Notes: generated by a model from the sequence alone, not told the origin. Positions 31,123 to 42,088 are shown, counted from the first letter of the stretch. The stretch: DNA of 64,000 nt from Cladosporium sp. IMV 00045 (GCA_001931905.2 MSJI02000851.1:1-64000); one strand, 5' to 3'. Made by a program: numbers and translations.

Positions 31123-33809
31123 ATGATATCGCCCAAGTCTCTTTCCTTTTCGGCCTTGCTTCTCAGTGCTGCCGCCAACGCGCAAGTCTACGAAACTGGA
31201 GGGCGGTCTGAAGATGCATTCACCTGGATCCAGCCGGAGGATACGATCGTCTTAGATCAGTACAACCACTCAGAGCCTGTGTATCCCTCTCGTAAGTCCA
31301 ATTTCACCTCTCAATAGCGATACCCCAGTTTGTTAACCTTCCGAAGCCCGCATTGGTAATGCAAATGGCTGGCAGGAGGCCCTTGAGAAAGCTCGAGCTT
31401 TTGTCGGCGAGCTCACGTTGGAAGAGAAGGCAGACATGGTCACCGGTCAACCTGGTCCATGCGTTGGCAACATCTACCCGATCCCTCGCCTCAACTTCAG
31501 CGGTCTCTGCTTGCAAGATGGTCCAGCATCTCTCCGAACCACCGACTTTGTCAGCGTCTTTCCCGGTGGCGTGACGATCGCAGCTTCGTGGGACAAGGAC
31601 TTGATGTACCAGAGGTCTGTCGCCATGGGCCGTGAGTTCAAGGCCAAGGGTGCTCAGATCGCTCTTGCGTAAGTGATATCCAAACGTCTTCTTCTGCGTC
31701 TCGAATCTTGCTAAGATTTTCTATTACAGTCCCTCTGTTGGTCCAATGGGCCGCTCGGCCTACTCTGGCCGCAACTGGGAAGGCTTCTCACCCGACCCCT
31801 ACCTCAGCGGTGTTGCTATGGAAGAATCCATCCTAGGTATTCAGGATGCTGGTGTCCAGGCTACCGCAAAGCATTGGCTTCTGAACGAACAGGAGGTTCT
31901 CAGAAACCCTGTCAGTTTCGAGAACGGCACTCTGCAATATGAATCGATCTCATCCAACGTTGATGATAGGACCGTCCGTATGTGGCTTTCCCATTGAGAG
32001 ACCTCCGTGCGTTACTGACTTAGTGACCCATCCCCAGACGAGCTGTACATGTGGCCCTTCGCCAACGCCGTGCATGCCCACGCAGCCGCTTTCATGTGCT
32101 GTTATAACAGGGTCAACGGATCGTACGGTTGTCAGAATTCGAAGCTCTTGAATGGCCTGCTGAAAGAGGAGCTTGGGTTCCAAGGCTTCGTCATGTCCGA
32201 CTGGTATGCCACGCACTCAGGAGTCGCATCCATCGAAGCCGGCTTAGACATGGACATGCCCGGCCACTTCAGGCCCCAGTCCATCGTCAACGAGACTCGG
32301 CGCTTCAATGCCTACTTCGGTGGCAACGTTACCATCGGAGTCAACAACGGTACGACTGAGACTGAACGTCTCGACGACATGATTGTCAGAATCATGACTC
32401 CTTATTACGCTCTTCACCAAGATGAAAACTTCCCATCTGTCGACCCTGCAAACGTCCGCCTCAACACTTTCTCTTTGCAAGATACTTGGTTGCGCGAGTG
32501 GAATCTCACGGGACCCGCTAGCCGCGACGTTAGGGACAACCACGGCGAGCTGATTCGCAAGATTGCAGCCGAAGCAACTGTACTTCTCAAGAATGAGAAC
32601 AACACTCTCCCACTTAAAGCTCCCAAGAGGATCGCTGTATTCGGCAACGACGCAGGCGATAACACCGAAGGTCCGCTCAACCAGCAGCAGTTCGAATTCG
32701 GCACCCTTGCAGTCGGTGGCGGATCTGGAGCAGGTCTCTTCACCTACCTCATTTCTCCACTGGAAGCCATCAAGACGCGTGCTCTGCAAGATGGCGCTCT
32801 TGTCGAGGCTTGGCTGAACAATACTGCGGTCATCGAGCGTGATCCAGACGGTTGGGGTGCAGTTCCTCTGCCGAACGATCCCGAAGTTTGCCTGGTCTTT
32901 TTGAAGGGCTGGGCATCTGAAGCCGTTGACCGCGAGACTCTCGATTTGGACTGGCGTGGTAACGAGCTCGTTGAGACCGTTGCATCATACTGCCCGAATA
33001 CTGTCGTCGTTACTCATTCAGCTGGTATCAACATCCTCCCATTCGCTGACAACGAGAACGTCACGGCGATCCTCGCGGCTCACTACCCCGGTCAGGAGTC
33101 CGGTAACTCTATCGTTGACGTACTCTACGGCGATGTCAACCCATCCGGCCACCTGCCTTATACTATCGCCTACCAGGCTGAGGATTATAACGGCCCTATC
33201 ACCACGAACGTCAACACCACTGGCAAAGACGACTGGCAGTCGTACTTTGACGAAAAGCTCGAGATCGATTACCGCTACTTCGACGCTCAAGACATCGACG
33301 TGAGATACGAGTTCGGTTTCGGTCTGAGCTACACTACTTTCGAGGCCTCCGGTCTCACGGTCGGAAAGAAAGACGCCGAAGCCCAAATCACCAGCCGTCC
33401 GGAAGAGCAGGAGACCCAACCTGGTGGCAATCCAGCTCTATGGGAAGTTATCTACATAGCCGAAGCCGAAGTTCACAACACCGGCGATGTTCGCGGTCAT
33501 GTCGTCCCGCAACTCTACGTCTCCTTCCCCGACAGTACCCCTGAAGGCACGCCGCCTAAGCAGCTCCGCGGCTTCAAGAAGATCGAGCTCGGCGTCAGCC
33601 AGCGCGCCAAAGCTAAGTTCGAGCTCATGCGTCGCGATCTGAGTTACTGGGACATCTACTCGCAGCAGTGGCTGATCCCAGAGGGCGAGTTTACTCTGCA
33701 TGTTGGCTTCAGCAGTCGTGACCTGGTTGACACTACGACCTTCTCCGTCATTGAGGTTGGTGAATTCGGTGCTGGTGGGGAGTATGGCAGGTCAACTCAG
33801 ACGAAGTAG
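31123..33809 (+). CDS. Secreted GH3 beta-glucosidase
   Basis: Four exons: 31123-31291, 31347-31668, 31730-31977 and 32038-33809, all joins in frame, 836 residues. Introns are 55-61 nt with GTTAAC, GCTAAG and ACTGAC branch sites. Residues 1-20 form a signal peptide. The GH3 N-terminal barrel carries LTLEEKADMVTG, GRNWEGFSPDP, AKHWLLNEQE and the nucleophile in GFVMSDW (D301). The second domain begins near AAEATVLLKNENNTLPL and contains the substrate-loop acidic residues. A fibronectin III-like C-terminal domain follows (VHNTGDVRGHVVPQLYVSFP, LRGFKK). Such enzymes release glucose from cello-oligosaccharides or other beta-glucosides outside the cell. Many N-x-S/T sites are present. Its stop is 226 bp from the convergent MFS gene. 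Confidence 0.95.
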
Positions 33810-34035
33810 GCTGGGAGAACCAGCGATCGACAATGCTGTGGCGGCACTCGCATGGCAGAGAAGAGGGGAAACAAAAGAAGATTAGGCAGCAGTCGAGGTA
33901 GCATCGAGAACATTACACCGCAACGCAGTTATGCTATGCAGAAATGAGCTCATGAAATACTATTCTTAATCCAAGTCAACACACATGCACCAATGTCCAC
34001 TTCCCAAACACAAACATTGATAAGATACTGTCAAG

Positions 34036-35943
34036 CTACGCCCTTCTCGCCGCCCACCCAACCTTAGCAACACGACTAGCCAAAAGAAACCCTCCACCAA
34101 CAAGCAAACAAGCGCCAGCAAAAATCTGCGCCGCAAGATAAGGCTGCTCCATTCCCCTATCGACCCTGTGACTAATAAGCGCACCACCAATAGGCGTGCC
34201 AACCAAGCAAGCAATGCCAATACAGCTGAAAATTCCACCAGCCTTGACGCCCATTTTATCAATCTCCAGCCGCGCCGTCTGCCCCTCCACTTCTCCCGTG
34301 CGCGGCTCGAGGCAGAAATTATACACCGTCGGAGCGTAAAGGACCTGCACGCCCGCGCTGACGAAGCCGTAGAAGCACGCCACGACCGTAAGGCTAGCGC
34401 GATTGGGATGCGCACTACTAGCTGCCCAGAGCCAAATTACAGCGCTGGAGAGGAAAGCAGCGGGGATGATAGTGTTGAGTGGACCGATGCACTTGTCTGA
34501 TATGAGAGCCGGGAGGAAGCGGCCGGGGAGGTTCGCGGCGAGCATGAAGATGAGTAGGTTCGTGGAAGCCGTGTCGGAGAGGTGCAGGACTTCAGAGCCG
34601 AAGCTGACGATGTACACGAAACCGAAGTAGACGCCGAGGAAGGTAAGGAACATGCCGGCTGCGGCGGAGAGGTAGGCGAGGGAGGCGAAGGTGCGCCATG
34701 TCAATGGGTTGGGTGGTGGGGTTTTGTGTTTGCGTCCGTAGGTGAGGTGGCTTTGGTCGCGCATGCGGAAGACTAGATTGGGGGGTATCATTGCGGCTGT
34801 CGCTACGGCGCCGAGTATTCTCATTGTTGTCGCGAAGCCATTGGTGACGAGAAAGTGTCTTGCTAGAAGTACGTAGACGATTCCCCCAAGACAACTTCCC
34901 GCGGCTGCCAGGCCCATTGCCACGCCGATCTTTCGCTCATCGAACCAGCTCATTAATGCCAGAATGCCCGAGCAGAAGACCATACCCATGCCAAGACCAG
35001 TCAACAGGCCTTGCGTCATCCACAAGCTCCAGAAAGCCTTGCAGAAGCTGCTAACAAACAGTCCCGATAGCATGAGTAGAGTACCGCCATGGAACATGGC
35101 GCGGAAGTAGCCAATGTCCACCAGCCTGCCAACAGGCACGCCAAGTCCGAAGACCAATGCCAGCTGCGTGCTTCCAATCCAGGCTACAGTGGAAGGAGGA
35201 GTGCCGGGCAGGTAGTAGCGGGTATAGTAAGCCTGGAAAAGCCCAAAGGCATTGCTGATTCCCCAACAATTTCCGACCACAAGAACAGCAGTGAGAGCAT
35301 GGAGCCAGGCAATGCGGCCGTTCACAGGCGGAAGCGGGCGGGGAGGGAGTGGCCTGTTGTAGGAGGGTAAGGAATTGTTGGAAGATCCCCCGGATGGAAT
35401 TATCTTTTCTCCTTTCGGTGGCACAGGTGGTGGCTGGGAGGAGTGGATTCCGAAAACCCGTTCAGCTTTGTGCACGTCATCATCTGGGTTGTAGCGAGTG
35501 AATAGAGGTGTAGGATATGGGATGTCACTTGGCGTGAGTGAGATGCCGCGGGAAAGTCGGTGGATGGAGTTGCGGAGCGTGCGGCGTGGTGGGTCGGGTT
35601 CTTGTGGAGCGGGTTTGATACTTTCGAACGTGGTGTCTTCGAGGGAAATTTCTTCTAAATCGTACACATCTTTGCGTTCGAAGCTGTTCCTTTGATGGAC
35701 ATGAGAATGCTTATTGCCATCGGATACTGAGCGCCTCAGCGTAGATTCATCCATGCTGTATCCCAATAGCCACGAATGTCGAGGAGCCTTATTGTTCCCT
35801 TGCGTAGGTGATATCGGAGGTGTCGAATGGCGTTTGGAGTCCGTGATCGATGGACGGATCGGTCTACTGAGCGATGCTGTTCTGCTGGGCTGTGGTGGAG
35901 GAATGGAGCACTCTCCCGAAGCCTCGACGTCCATCTCTGCCAT
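34036..35943 (-). CDS. MFS transporter, monocarboxylate-permease-like
   Basis: Intronless, 635 residues from the ATG at 35943 (MAEMDVEASGE). The frame is open to an earlier ATG at 36057 that would add 38 residues of unconserved sequence. About 200 hydrophilic residues rich in Ser and Pro (with PPPVPPKG and RPLPPRPLPP) form a long cytosolic N-terminus. Twelve membrane segments follow. TM1 contains WLHALTAVLVVGNCWGISNAFGLFQAYY, typical of fungal MCT-like proteins, and later come WFDERKIGVAMGLAAAGSCLGGI and VGTPIGGAL. This family moves monocarboxylates or related small acids; some members transport riboflavin or act in secondary metabolism. The substrate is unknown. It converges on the GH3 gene. 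Confidence 0.85.
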   Translation of the reverse strand: MAEMDVEASGECSIPPPQPSRTASLSRPIRPSITDSKRHSTPPISPTQGNNKAPRHSWLLGYSMDESTLRRSVSDGNKHSHVHQRNSFERKDVYDLEEISLEDTTFESIKPAPQEPDPPRRTLRNSIHRLSRGISLTPSDIPYPTPLFTRYNPDDDVHKAERVFGIHSSQPPPVPPKGEKIIPSGGSSNNSLPSYNRPLPPRPLPPVNGRIAWLHALTAVLVVGNCWGISNAFGLFQAYYTRYYLPGTPPSTVAWIGSTQLALVFGLGVPVGRLVDIGYFRAMFHGGTLLMLSGLFVSSFCKAFWSLWMTQGLLTGLGMGMVFCSGILALMSWFDERKIGVAMGLAAAGSCLGGIVYVLLARHFLVTNGFATTMRILGAVATAAMIPPNLVFRMRDQSHLTYGRKHKTPPPNPLTWRTFASLAYLSAAAGMFLTFLGVYFGFVYIVSFGSEVLHLSDTASTNLLIFMLAANLPGRFLPALISDKCIGPLNTIIPAAFLSSAVIWLWAASSAHPNRASLTVVACFYGFVSAGVQVLYAPTVYNFCLEPRTGEVEGQTARLEIDKMGVKAGGIFSCIGIACLVGTPIGGALISHRVDRGMEQPYLAAQIFAGACLLVGGGFLLASRVAKVGWAARRA

Positions 35944-36486
35944 TTGGAGGTTTCCAGACCGACGATAAGCAAGTCTCGCGTGTTCGATTTCGAGCGGACA
36001 GGGCAAATATCTTGACGGAAGATTGCGGCACCAGTTTTCGATGCTTGATAGAGGCATACTGTTTGGTCGTGGTGGTCGGAAAAGCGATTGTCAACGTTCG
36101 TATTCGTTGGTTGGCACAATGGTGCTTATTGTTTGCTGCGTGTACGAAGGCAATCAGCAGGCAATGAGGGTATCAAAGGGCCGTGATTGCTTAGGCGACG
36201 GTCATTTCCCCACCGTGCTTCGTCGATCTAAAGTGAAGGTTGTCTTGCTTTCTCGAGTATTTGATCTTCAATGTAGGAAGTGGCAGTTGACGCAACGTTG
36301 GAAAAGTCGTTGTGGAATTACCCAAGTAGGGTATGCGCCTAATGGCTGTATCACATGTACGGCCGTTACACTCAATAGTCAATTCTGAGCGGCGTCTTTT
36401 CACTGTGGTTGTCCAAAAGTCCACTTCAAAACTCAAACGCCAGAGATATGCCTTGAAAAAAAAAATATAAAAGATCCAGAACCAGC
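35944..36486. other. Non-coding: MFS promoter and 3' flank of the SH3 gene
   Basis: 543 bp, both flanking genes on the minus strand. A run of nine A (36456-36464) lies downstream of the SH3 gene. No gene seen. Confidence 0.5.
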
Positions 36487-37416
36487 TTAAAATATACCGT
36501 TGACAATGTTGCCGCCAAGGGTAGCACCGGCACCAAAGATGGTGGCGTTACCGAGCTTCTTACCAAACTTCTTGCCGTTCTCCTCAATCTTGCTGGGAGC
36601 CTTGCCTTCACCGTTACCCATGCCTTATAAGCGTGGTCAGCATTTCATTTTACGACTAACAATTCATGCAATCAGGAAAACTTACCAGAGACTTCGAGCG
36701 GAGCGTTACCATAGTTGTTTGTAGTGTTGCTGGGTGGCGGCCCGGCAGGTGCCTTCTCGTCGATGACACGGACGTATGAGCGAGGGAAGATGCCTTCCAT
36801 GCCGGTGCGGGTAGAGCGGCCCTTCCACCACTCGGCGTTCATGTACTCGGTAACAGTGATGTGGTCGTTCGGCTGGAGAGCAAGGTCGCCGGCGTCATTG
36901 GAGTTGTAGGGGTAGAGAGCGGTGGCCTGAGCGAGAGGCGGGAAGCTCGCCTGCGGAGGAGGTCCAGGAGGTGCACCGTAGGCGGGTGGAGGCGCTGGTG
37001 ATGCGGCAGGCGGCGGTTGGTAGTAGCTGTTGTCCCTCTTCTCGTCTGCCGCTCTGTTTGCTGCGTAGCCGTTGTTCTGTCCGTAACTGGGGTTCTGCTG
37101 TCCATATCCGTTGTTCTGGAGGTTCATGTTGCCCATGGCGGAAGCCGGAGGCTGCGGGGTGCCAACCTGAGAGTTGGCGGAGGGCACGGCACCGACGGAG
37201 ATAGGGGCGTGGAGGGCAGTTTGCTGAGGCATGCGCTGGAGGAGCTCGGAGAGGGTCTGCGGAGTGATAACTGCGGCGTCGGTGAGGTACTCGAGTTCCT
37301 GGAGTATGGGTGTCAGTTTGGATCAGCTGCGCCATCTTGATTGGGAGACATACAGCCTTGATGGTGCGAATGGAGCGGTTCACCATTGCGGTGTGCATCT
37401 CCTCGATTGGAGCCAT
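36487..37416 (-). CDS. Lsb1/Pin3-like SH3-domain protein (Las17-binding)
   Basis: Three exons: 37416-37354, 37298-36686 and 36623-36487, joined in frame to 270 residues. Introns are 55 nt (GTATGT..TCCAG) and 62 nt (GTAAGT..TATAAG). Residues 1-43 form a helical N-terminus (EEMHTAMVNRSIRTIK, ELEYLTDA). Residues 70-105 are rich in Asn, Gln, Gly and Tyr, then Pro-rich to about 140. The SH3 domain spans 147-200 with ALYPYN, EWWKGRS and GIFPRSYV. The C-terminus KKFGKKLGNATIFGAG is the conserved glycine-rich tail of this family. Yeast Lsb1 and Lsb2/Pin3 bind Las17 and tune cortical actin, and Pin3 can promote prion formation. The match in domain order is good. Confidence 0.9.
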
Positions 37417-38276
37417 GTTGTAGGTGATTGACCGTGGATGTTGCTGTCAGAAAGCAAAATGTGATGTCGATACAACCAGACCAGGGTGGAGGGTGGAGGT
37501 GGAAGTAGGTTATTATTAGCTGTAGGGCTGCAGGTCTGGAGAGCGGAAGATGCGGGTGAAGTCGACGAGTCCCAAGGCTGCCATGAGCTTGGCGGGCTCA
37601 GGGACACGACTCCCACTCATCACTCGCTTCACCCTTCCATCAACCTGCCTTGGATTTCATGGCTCCGAAGGGTCATGAGAATGATATCTGCTCATGAAAA
37701 CATGCATCCTTTCACCTGTTCAAGATCACCGCAGTCGCCGACGATGCCAGTCGGTCTGCAGCGGCTGATCGCCGAGGCTCAACATCAGCCCTACGTTGAC
37801 CTGTCTCAACATGAACAATGCCAGCTTCGTCAATAATGATCCGAATCCTGGCATTGCGACCATCTTCTCTTGAGGACGTACAGTATCCTGAGAGGTGCTT
37901 TCAATGCTTCGCTCTCCTACCGTTCGCTGCTGTCTTCACCGAGGCGGCTTCCAAGATTCGTACATCGCAGCGGAGTTTGCCCACCGAGGCACCATGGATT
38001 ACTATACGTGCTGTACATGTAACCATCACCGAGGCTCGCAACACTGGAAACATTCTCCAGTAATCACTGCTCCAATGAATACTTGATGACCCGCATCTGT
38101 AGTTTCCTTCCCGTGCAAAACAATTCACAATAACGTCTCAGCCTTTGGTAGAGCTCGCACGTCCGCACAGCCATCAGCGCGATCCTCAGGATCATTTCAC
38201 GCTTAACTCGCCTGTCATACCAAAATCTCATACTCTCAGGGTCGACACGACTCGGTATTGCGTCAGGACTAACTTC
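37417..38276. other. Non-coding between SH3 gene and dehydrogenase
   Basis: 860 bp holding the two divergent promoters. Several short frames are open but none looks coding. Confidence 0.45.
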
Positions 38277-39564
38277 ATGGCATCCATGAAAGCGATCGGA
38301 GTAGCCAGCTACGGACCTGTGGACAACTTCGAAGCCCGTGTTATGCCAAAACCGGATAGTCCCAAAGGATGCGATGTCCTTGTTCAGTATGTCGCGAGTA
38401 CCCACCGTTCTTTCAAGATGCTGATGTCTCCACTAGAGTCAAGGCGTGCTCTGTCAACCCGATCGACATCAAGATCCGAGGAGGTGTTTATGATGATACG
38501 CCCGGTAAGTCACTGCAGCACGAGATGACAATCAATTGCTGACAGTGTCGAGATTACTACGATCGCGCTCCCAAGGGAATCCATATCATCGGGTATGATG
38601 GCGCTGGAACCATCCTGGACGTCGGACCTGATTGTGTGAGCTTCAAACCCGGTGACGACGTGTCCTGGGTAGGAGCCACCACCCCGTCAAGGCAGCAATG
38701 CCGAGTATCAGCTGGTCAACGAGTCGCATTGCGCTCACAAGCCCAAGGCCTTGGACTTCGTTGACGCAGCGAGTTATGGTTTGACCTTCGGGACAGACTT
38801 CCAATCGTTGTTTCATCGACTTGAGATCAAGCCCAAGGAGGATGCAGGGATTCTGATCGTACGTGCACATCATCATTTGACTTTGGGAGACATGTTTTGA
38901 TAAGTCACTCATCTCTCTGCGAAACAGATCAATGGCGGCGGTGGTGTTGGCAGTGCTGCTATCCAGCTCGCTCGTAATGTTCTGGAACTCAGAACGGTAA
39001 TCGCCACGACTTCCAGAGAAGACACCGCCAATTATTGCAAGAAAATGGGAGCAACTCATGTGATCAACCACAAAGAAGACCTCCTCGATCAAGTCAAGGC
39101 TCTAGACCTCGACGTTGACATCAAGTACGCAGACGCCTCTCCCCCGAATTTCCACGATGCCGACAGCTGATCATTCCCACAGATACGTCTACATCCTAGC
39201 ACCGGCCGAACGATACATCGACGCCATCGCCAAAATCTGCGCGCCATTCAGCAAAGTCTGCACCATCGTCCAGGCCGACGTAAACTTGTACGGATCCCAA
39301 TTCATGTCCAAGTCGGTGACTTTCTCCTGGGATTGGCTCGGAACTGCAGCCTTCCACGGCACTCGTGTGGAAAGCTATCGCGACATCTTTGGAACACTCT
39401 CGGATCTTTTCGATAGGGGGATACTCATCCCGACTCTCACGAAACGTTATAAATTGACTCTCGAGGGATTGAAGGAAGCTCATCGCCAAATTGAGTCCAA
39501 GGCCACAGTGGGAAAACTTGGGCTTGGTGTGGATGATCTAGGGGAAGGTCAAGCATTCTGTTAG
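38277..39564 (+). pseudogene. Zinc-type alcohol dehydrogenase / quinone-reductase-like (MDR) gene with a one-base frameshift
   Basis: Five exons reconstruct cleanly: 38277-38386, 38437-38504, 38553-38858, 38928-39124 and 39183-39564. Introns are 48-69 nt and every splice site is intact. Exon 3 contains one extra base: the C run at 38682-38685 is a C4 where C3 keeps the frame. Read as is, translation leaves the family sequence after DDVSWVGATT and stops about 26 codons later. Skipping one C, the total is 353 codons of a medium-chain dehydrogenase. Landmarks are KACSVNPIDIKIRGG, GYDGAGTI and the nucleotide-binding INGGGGVGSAAIQLA. The usual catalytic zinc ligands are not evident, as in quinone-oxidoreductase-like members that reduce activated carbonyls or enones with NADPH. 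Because everything else is preserved, the shift is either very recent or a base-calling error. Confidence 0.8.
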
Positions 39565-40021
39565 ATACGAAATTCAATGTCTTCTGTCAATAGCTAAGGG
39601 GCGTGTCCAAATTATGCTTGATCGGTCTACCTCAGTAAAACCTTATCTTTTTGAACTGTAGAGCCTTTGGAGAGTCTTCACTGTCGCTCTTTCCAACAAC
39701 AGCTACAACATTCTCTGCAACATCGCATCGCTGTTCAATGAATTTCGCCTCTACGAAAGTACCCTGAGTAGACAGAACTCCCAGAAGGAAAACAGATCGA
39801 TACAACTTGCTTGCGCACTAACATGCTTGAACCGCCCGTGTGTAGAATACTGCGGAGCACTACGATTACAGATACATTATCAAGAGATGTGGCAATTCTG
39901 GGGACCTAGAAAGTCCGACCCGTAATGAATACGCTGCGCGACGTATGCAATAAATTTGAGCAACCTCCGACCAGAGTGTTCATCCAAACATCCGAGCGCA
40001 AAACCCTCCCTACCAATACCA
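39565..40021. other. Non-coding convergent 3' flanks
   Basis: 457 bp between the stops of the dehydrogenase and the small protein gene. AATAAA occurs at about 39949. No gene seen. Confidence 0.45.
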
Positions 40022-40549
40022 CTATCTATCCGAAGGCAAAAGCTTCTTCAATAAGCCCACTGTCTTGGTCTTGTCCCAGAATAAGCTGGTATCCTTGAAC
40101 TGAAGCCCGAGGTATCCCTCCGGGTCGTCAGAGGGCCCAATGACTGTGACCCAAGTGACTGGGGTGTCTGTGTCCGGCACGTCTGAAGTGTTGCCTTTGA
40201 TCCACAACCTGCGGCGGAAACCAGCGTGTACTCTATACTCGCTGCCATCTTTGTAGTGGATGAAGTACTCGGGGACGTGATCGATCTTCTCGAATGTGAA
40301 GAATAGCTCGGTCGTCCAGTCCTTCATCTCTTCTGCGCCACTGTATGTAGCTCCCGTTTCGCTTCGGTACTTGGTAGTCGAGCTGTACCATCTGGTCATC
40401 GGGCCATTACCGAAGGTCCTCGTGTTGACTACATGCGCATAGCCTTCGAAAAATCGTTGGTCTTCAGGCTTCGAAGGGTCGGCAACCGTCCAGTCCCAGG
40501 CGCGATCTACGTATAGATCGTGTGGTGCCATTGTGTTTGTTAGGTTCAT
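40022..40549 (-). CDS. Small hypothetical protein, SnoaL/NTF2-like size and pattern
   Basis: Intronless, 175 residues from the ATG at 40549; an ATG six codons later (MAPHDLY) is an equally good start. Features are an acidic Trp-containing N-terminus, TRWYSSTTKYRSETG, a central amphipathic stretch with FFTFEKIDHVPEYFIHYKDGSEYRVHAGFRRRLW, then LGLQFKDTSLFWDKT. Alternating strands and the length are compatible with an NTF2/SnoaL-type cone fold, but I do not recognise the family and no catalytic residues are evident. No signal peptide. It lies between a frameshifted MDR dehydrogenase and an MBL-fold hydrolase, which hints at small-molecule metabolism. The real-looking composition and compact intergenic spacing support a gene. 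Confidence 0.6.
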   Translation of the reverse strand: MNLTNTMAPHDLYVDRAWDWTVADPSKPEDQRFFEGYAHVVNTRTFGNGPMTRWYSSTTKYRSETGATYSGAEEMKDWTTELFFTFEKIDHVPEYFIHYKDGSEYRVHAGFRRRLWIKGNTSDVPDTDTPVTWVTVIGPSDDPEGYLGLQFKDTSLFWDKTKTVGLLKKLLPSDR

Positions 40550-40663
40550 TGGTTTTTAGCGTTCGTCAGTGGTTGGGAATAGCAATTGGATATGATGGTG
40601 AGATTGCTCTGATCATGAGTTTATCTTATATTCGATCATCGTTACACCACGGCGATTATCATC

Positions 40664-40843
40664 TCAGTTGTTGAAAGCGAAGAAGAATTCAATCTTTGGA
40701 CCTAGGTGATCAGTCAATAAAGCTGTGATCTGGGTGCCGGTCATCAGCTCTACTTCTCGGCTCCTCCAGTCAACGATCTTTTCTGTCAACCATGCTTGGA
40801 AAGAGAAGCCGAGGCTTCCGTTTGCACGATCATAAATCATCAT
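40664..40843 (-). CDS. Short open frame (59 codons), possibly the last exon of a small or decayed gene
   Basis: The minus-strand frame starts MMIYDRANGSLGFSF and ends in FFFAFNN with TGA at 40666-40664. It stays open upstream to about 40919, where TAA occurs, without another ATG; a TTACAG acceptor at about 40911-40906 could open an exon. The sequence has balanced composition and looks more protein-like than its surroundings, but I do not recognise it and could not attach an upstream exon in frame. It may be the 3' remnant of a gene. Confidence 0.25.
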   Translation of the reverse strand: MMIYDRANGSLGFSFQAWLTEKIVDWRSREVELMTGTQITALLTDHLGPKIEFFFAFNN

Positions 40844-40919
40844 GTTTGCACCTTCTATGCTCAGCCAACGATTACTTTCTTGAACGTGTCCGCCCAGGTC
40901 CGATGCTGTAAGACCATAT

Positions 40920-41245
40920 TACGTACGAATTGAAGAGAGCTGCACGTTGGTCACACCTCAAGTGCCTGGTGGTGTGTGGAGACCACTTTTCACTGGAGCT
41001 TTTGTTTCTCTACGTAACGCCGGCTCCTCATGAAAAAGATGATGTCTGACATTGTATATTCAGGTGACTAAGTCTCACGTGAGGAAGAATATCCATCTCA
41101 ATCAAACGGGGCAACGATCGCACAGTACCAATCTGTAGGCGTCCATAGGGCGGAGTACGATCAGCGTCAGGTAACTTCGTCGAAGATAGACATTGAGTCA
41201 TGACGATGAAAAGTAGGCCGCAAACAGGACGACAGATACATTCAG
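40920..41245. other. Non-coding 3' flank of the MBL-fold gene
   Basis: 326 bp; contains TCACGTGAG near 41075-41083. No gene seen. Confidence 0.4.
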
Positions 41246-42088
41246 CTACTTCTGCTTCACAAGCGCTGCTCCCGACCAAAGAGACCCTGGGTTCAGTCGT
41301 TCTGGGTACCGATCCATCATAGCAGCGTATATCTCTTCCGCTGTATCGGATTCGTCTGCAACCCGGTTGAAATGCTCGAAGTAAGCCTTTGTCTCGCTAA
41401 TACTTTCAGGGCCGAAGGAGCTGTTCGGGTCGCTATGTCCGCCAATCACCACCTTTGCATTCAAGGCTGACAGCTTGTCTAATGCTGCAGTCCAAGCCAG
41501 CCGTGACTCGAGGCTTCCGGACTCCCCCATGTACGGGTGAGTATTACCGTAGACAGAGTCGCCTGCAACAAGCAGACTTATCGATGGAACCCATAACGCT
41601 GTCGTCTCATCGCAATCAGTATGCCCTAGTCTGATAACCACAAATCGTTCGCTCTCCAACTCAAACTCGTCCGTCTGCAATGGCTGCGCAGATGCAAAGC
41701 TGTCTGGGATCTGGCCTGGGAACAGCTTTTCCCATAAGCCCTGTTTTCTTTCTGGCATGCGTTCCTTCTCCATCCTTGCTGCAACCTCCGGTGTTGCAAG
41801 GATTACTGCGCCTGGGAACCGCTCAAGGAGAATGGCGCTTCCAAAATGATGATCCCCATGCGCATGGGTGATGTAGATAGCAACGAGATTCTTTCCACTG
41901 GCGGTAACCCAATCTGCCAGATCCTTCGCAGCCTGGATGGTAAGCTGGGTATCGACGAGGACAGCATCTCTTTGGCCGTAGATAAGTGTTGAGCTCGTTG
42001 GAACGCGTCGCAAGTGATCAGAGCCCGTGGGACCGTTGCGAGTGGCGCTGGGCCGCTCGCTGAAGAAGAGTTTGTGTTGGAGAACCAT
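41246..42088 (-). CDS. Metallo-beta-lactamase-fold hydrolase
   Basis: Intronless, 280 residues. The metal-binding motif HAHGDHH (H75, H77, D79, H80) is intact. It is followed by the later ligands of the fold: the His in RLGHTDCDET, the Asp in VAGDSVYGN and the His in VIGGHSD. N-terminal strands carry TLIYGQRDAVLVDTQLT, usual for stand-alone MBL proteins of about 280-300 residues. No signal peptide. Substrates in this fold range from lactones and thioesters to beta-lactams and cannot be told from sequence. The neighbours (small SnoaL-sized protein, MDR dehydrogenase) would fit a minor catabolic or detoxifying group. The upstream gene desert of 1.1 kb contains its promoter. Confidence 0.88.
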   Translation of the reverse strand: MVLQHKLFFSERPSATRNGPTGSDHLRRVPTSSTLIYGQRDAVLVDTQLTIQAAKDLADWVTASGKNLVAIYITHAHGDHHFGSAILLERFPGAVILATPEVAARMEKERMPERKQGLWEKLFPGQIPDSFASAQPLQTDEFELESERFVVIRLGHTDCDETTALWVPSISLLVAGDSVYGNTHPYMGESGSLESRLAWTAALDKLSALNAKVVIGGHSDPNSSFGPESISETKAYFEHFNRVADESDTAEEIYAAMMDRYPERLNPGSLWSGAALVKQK

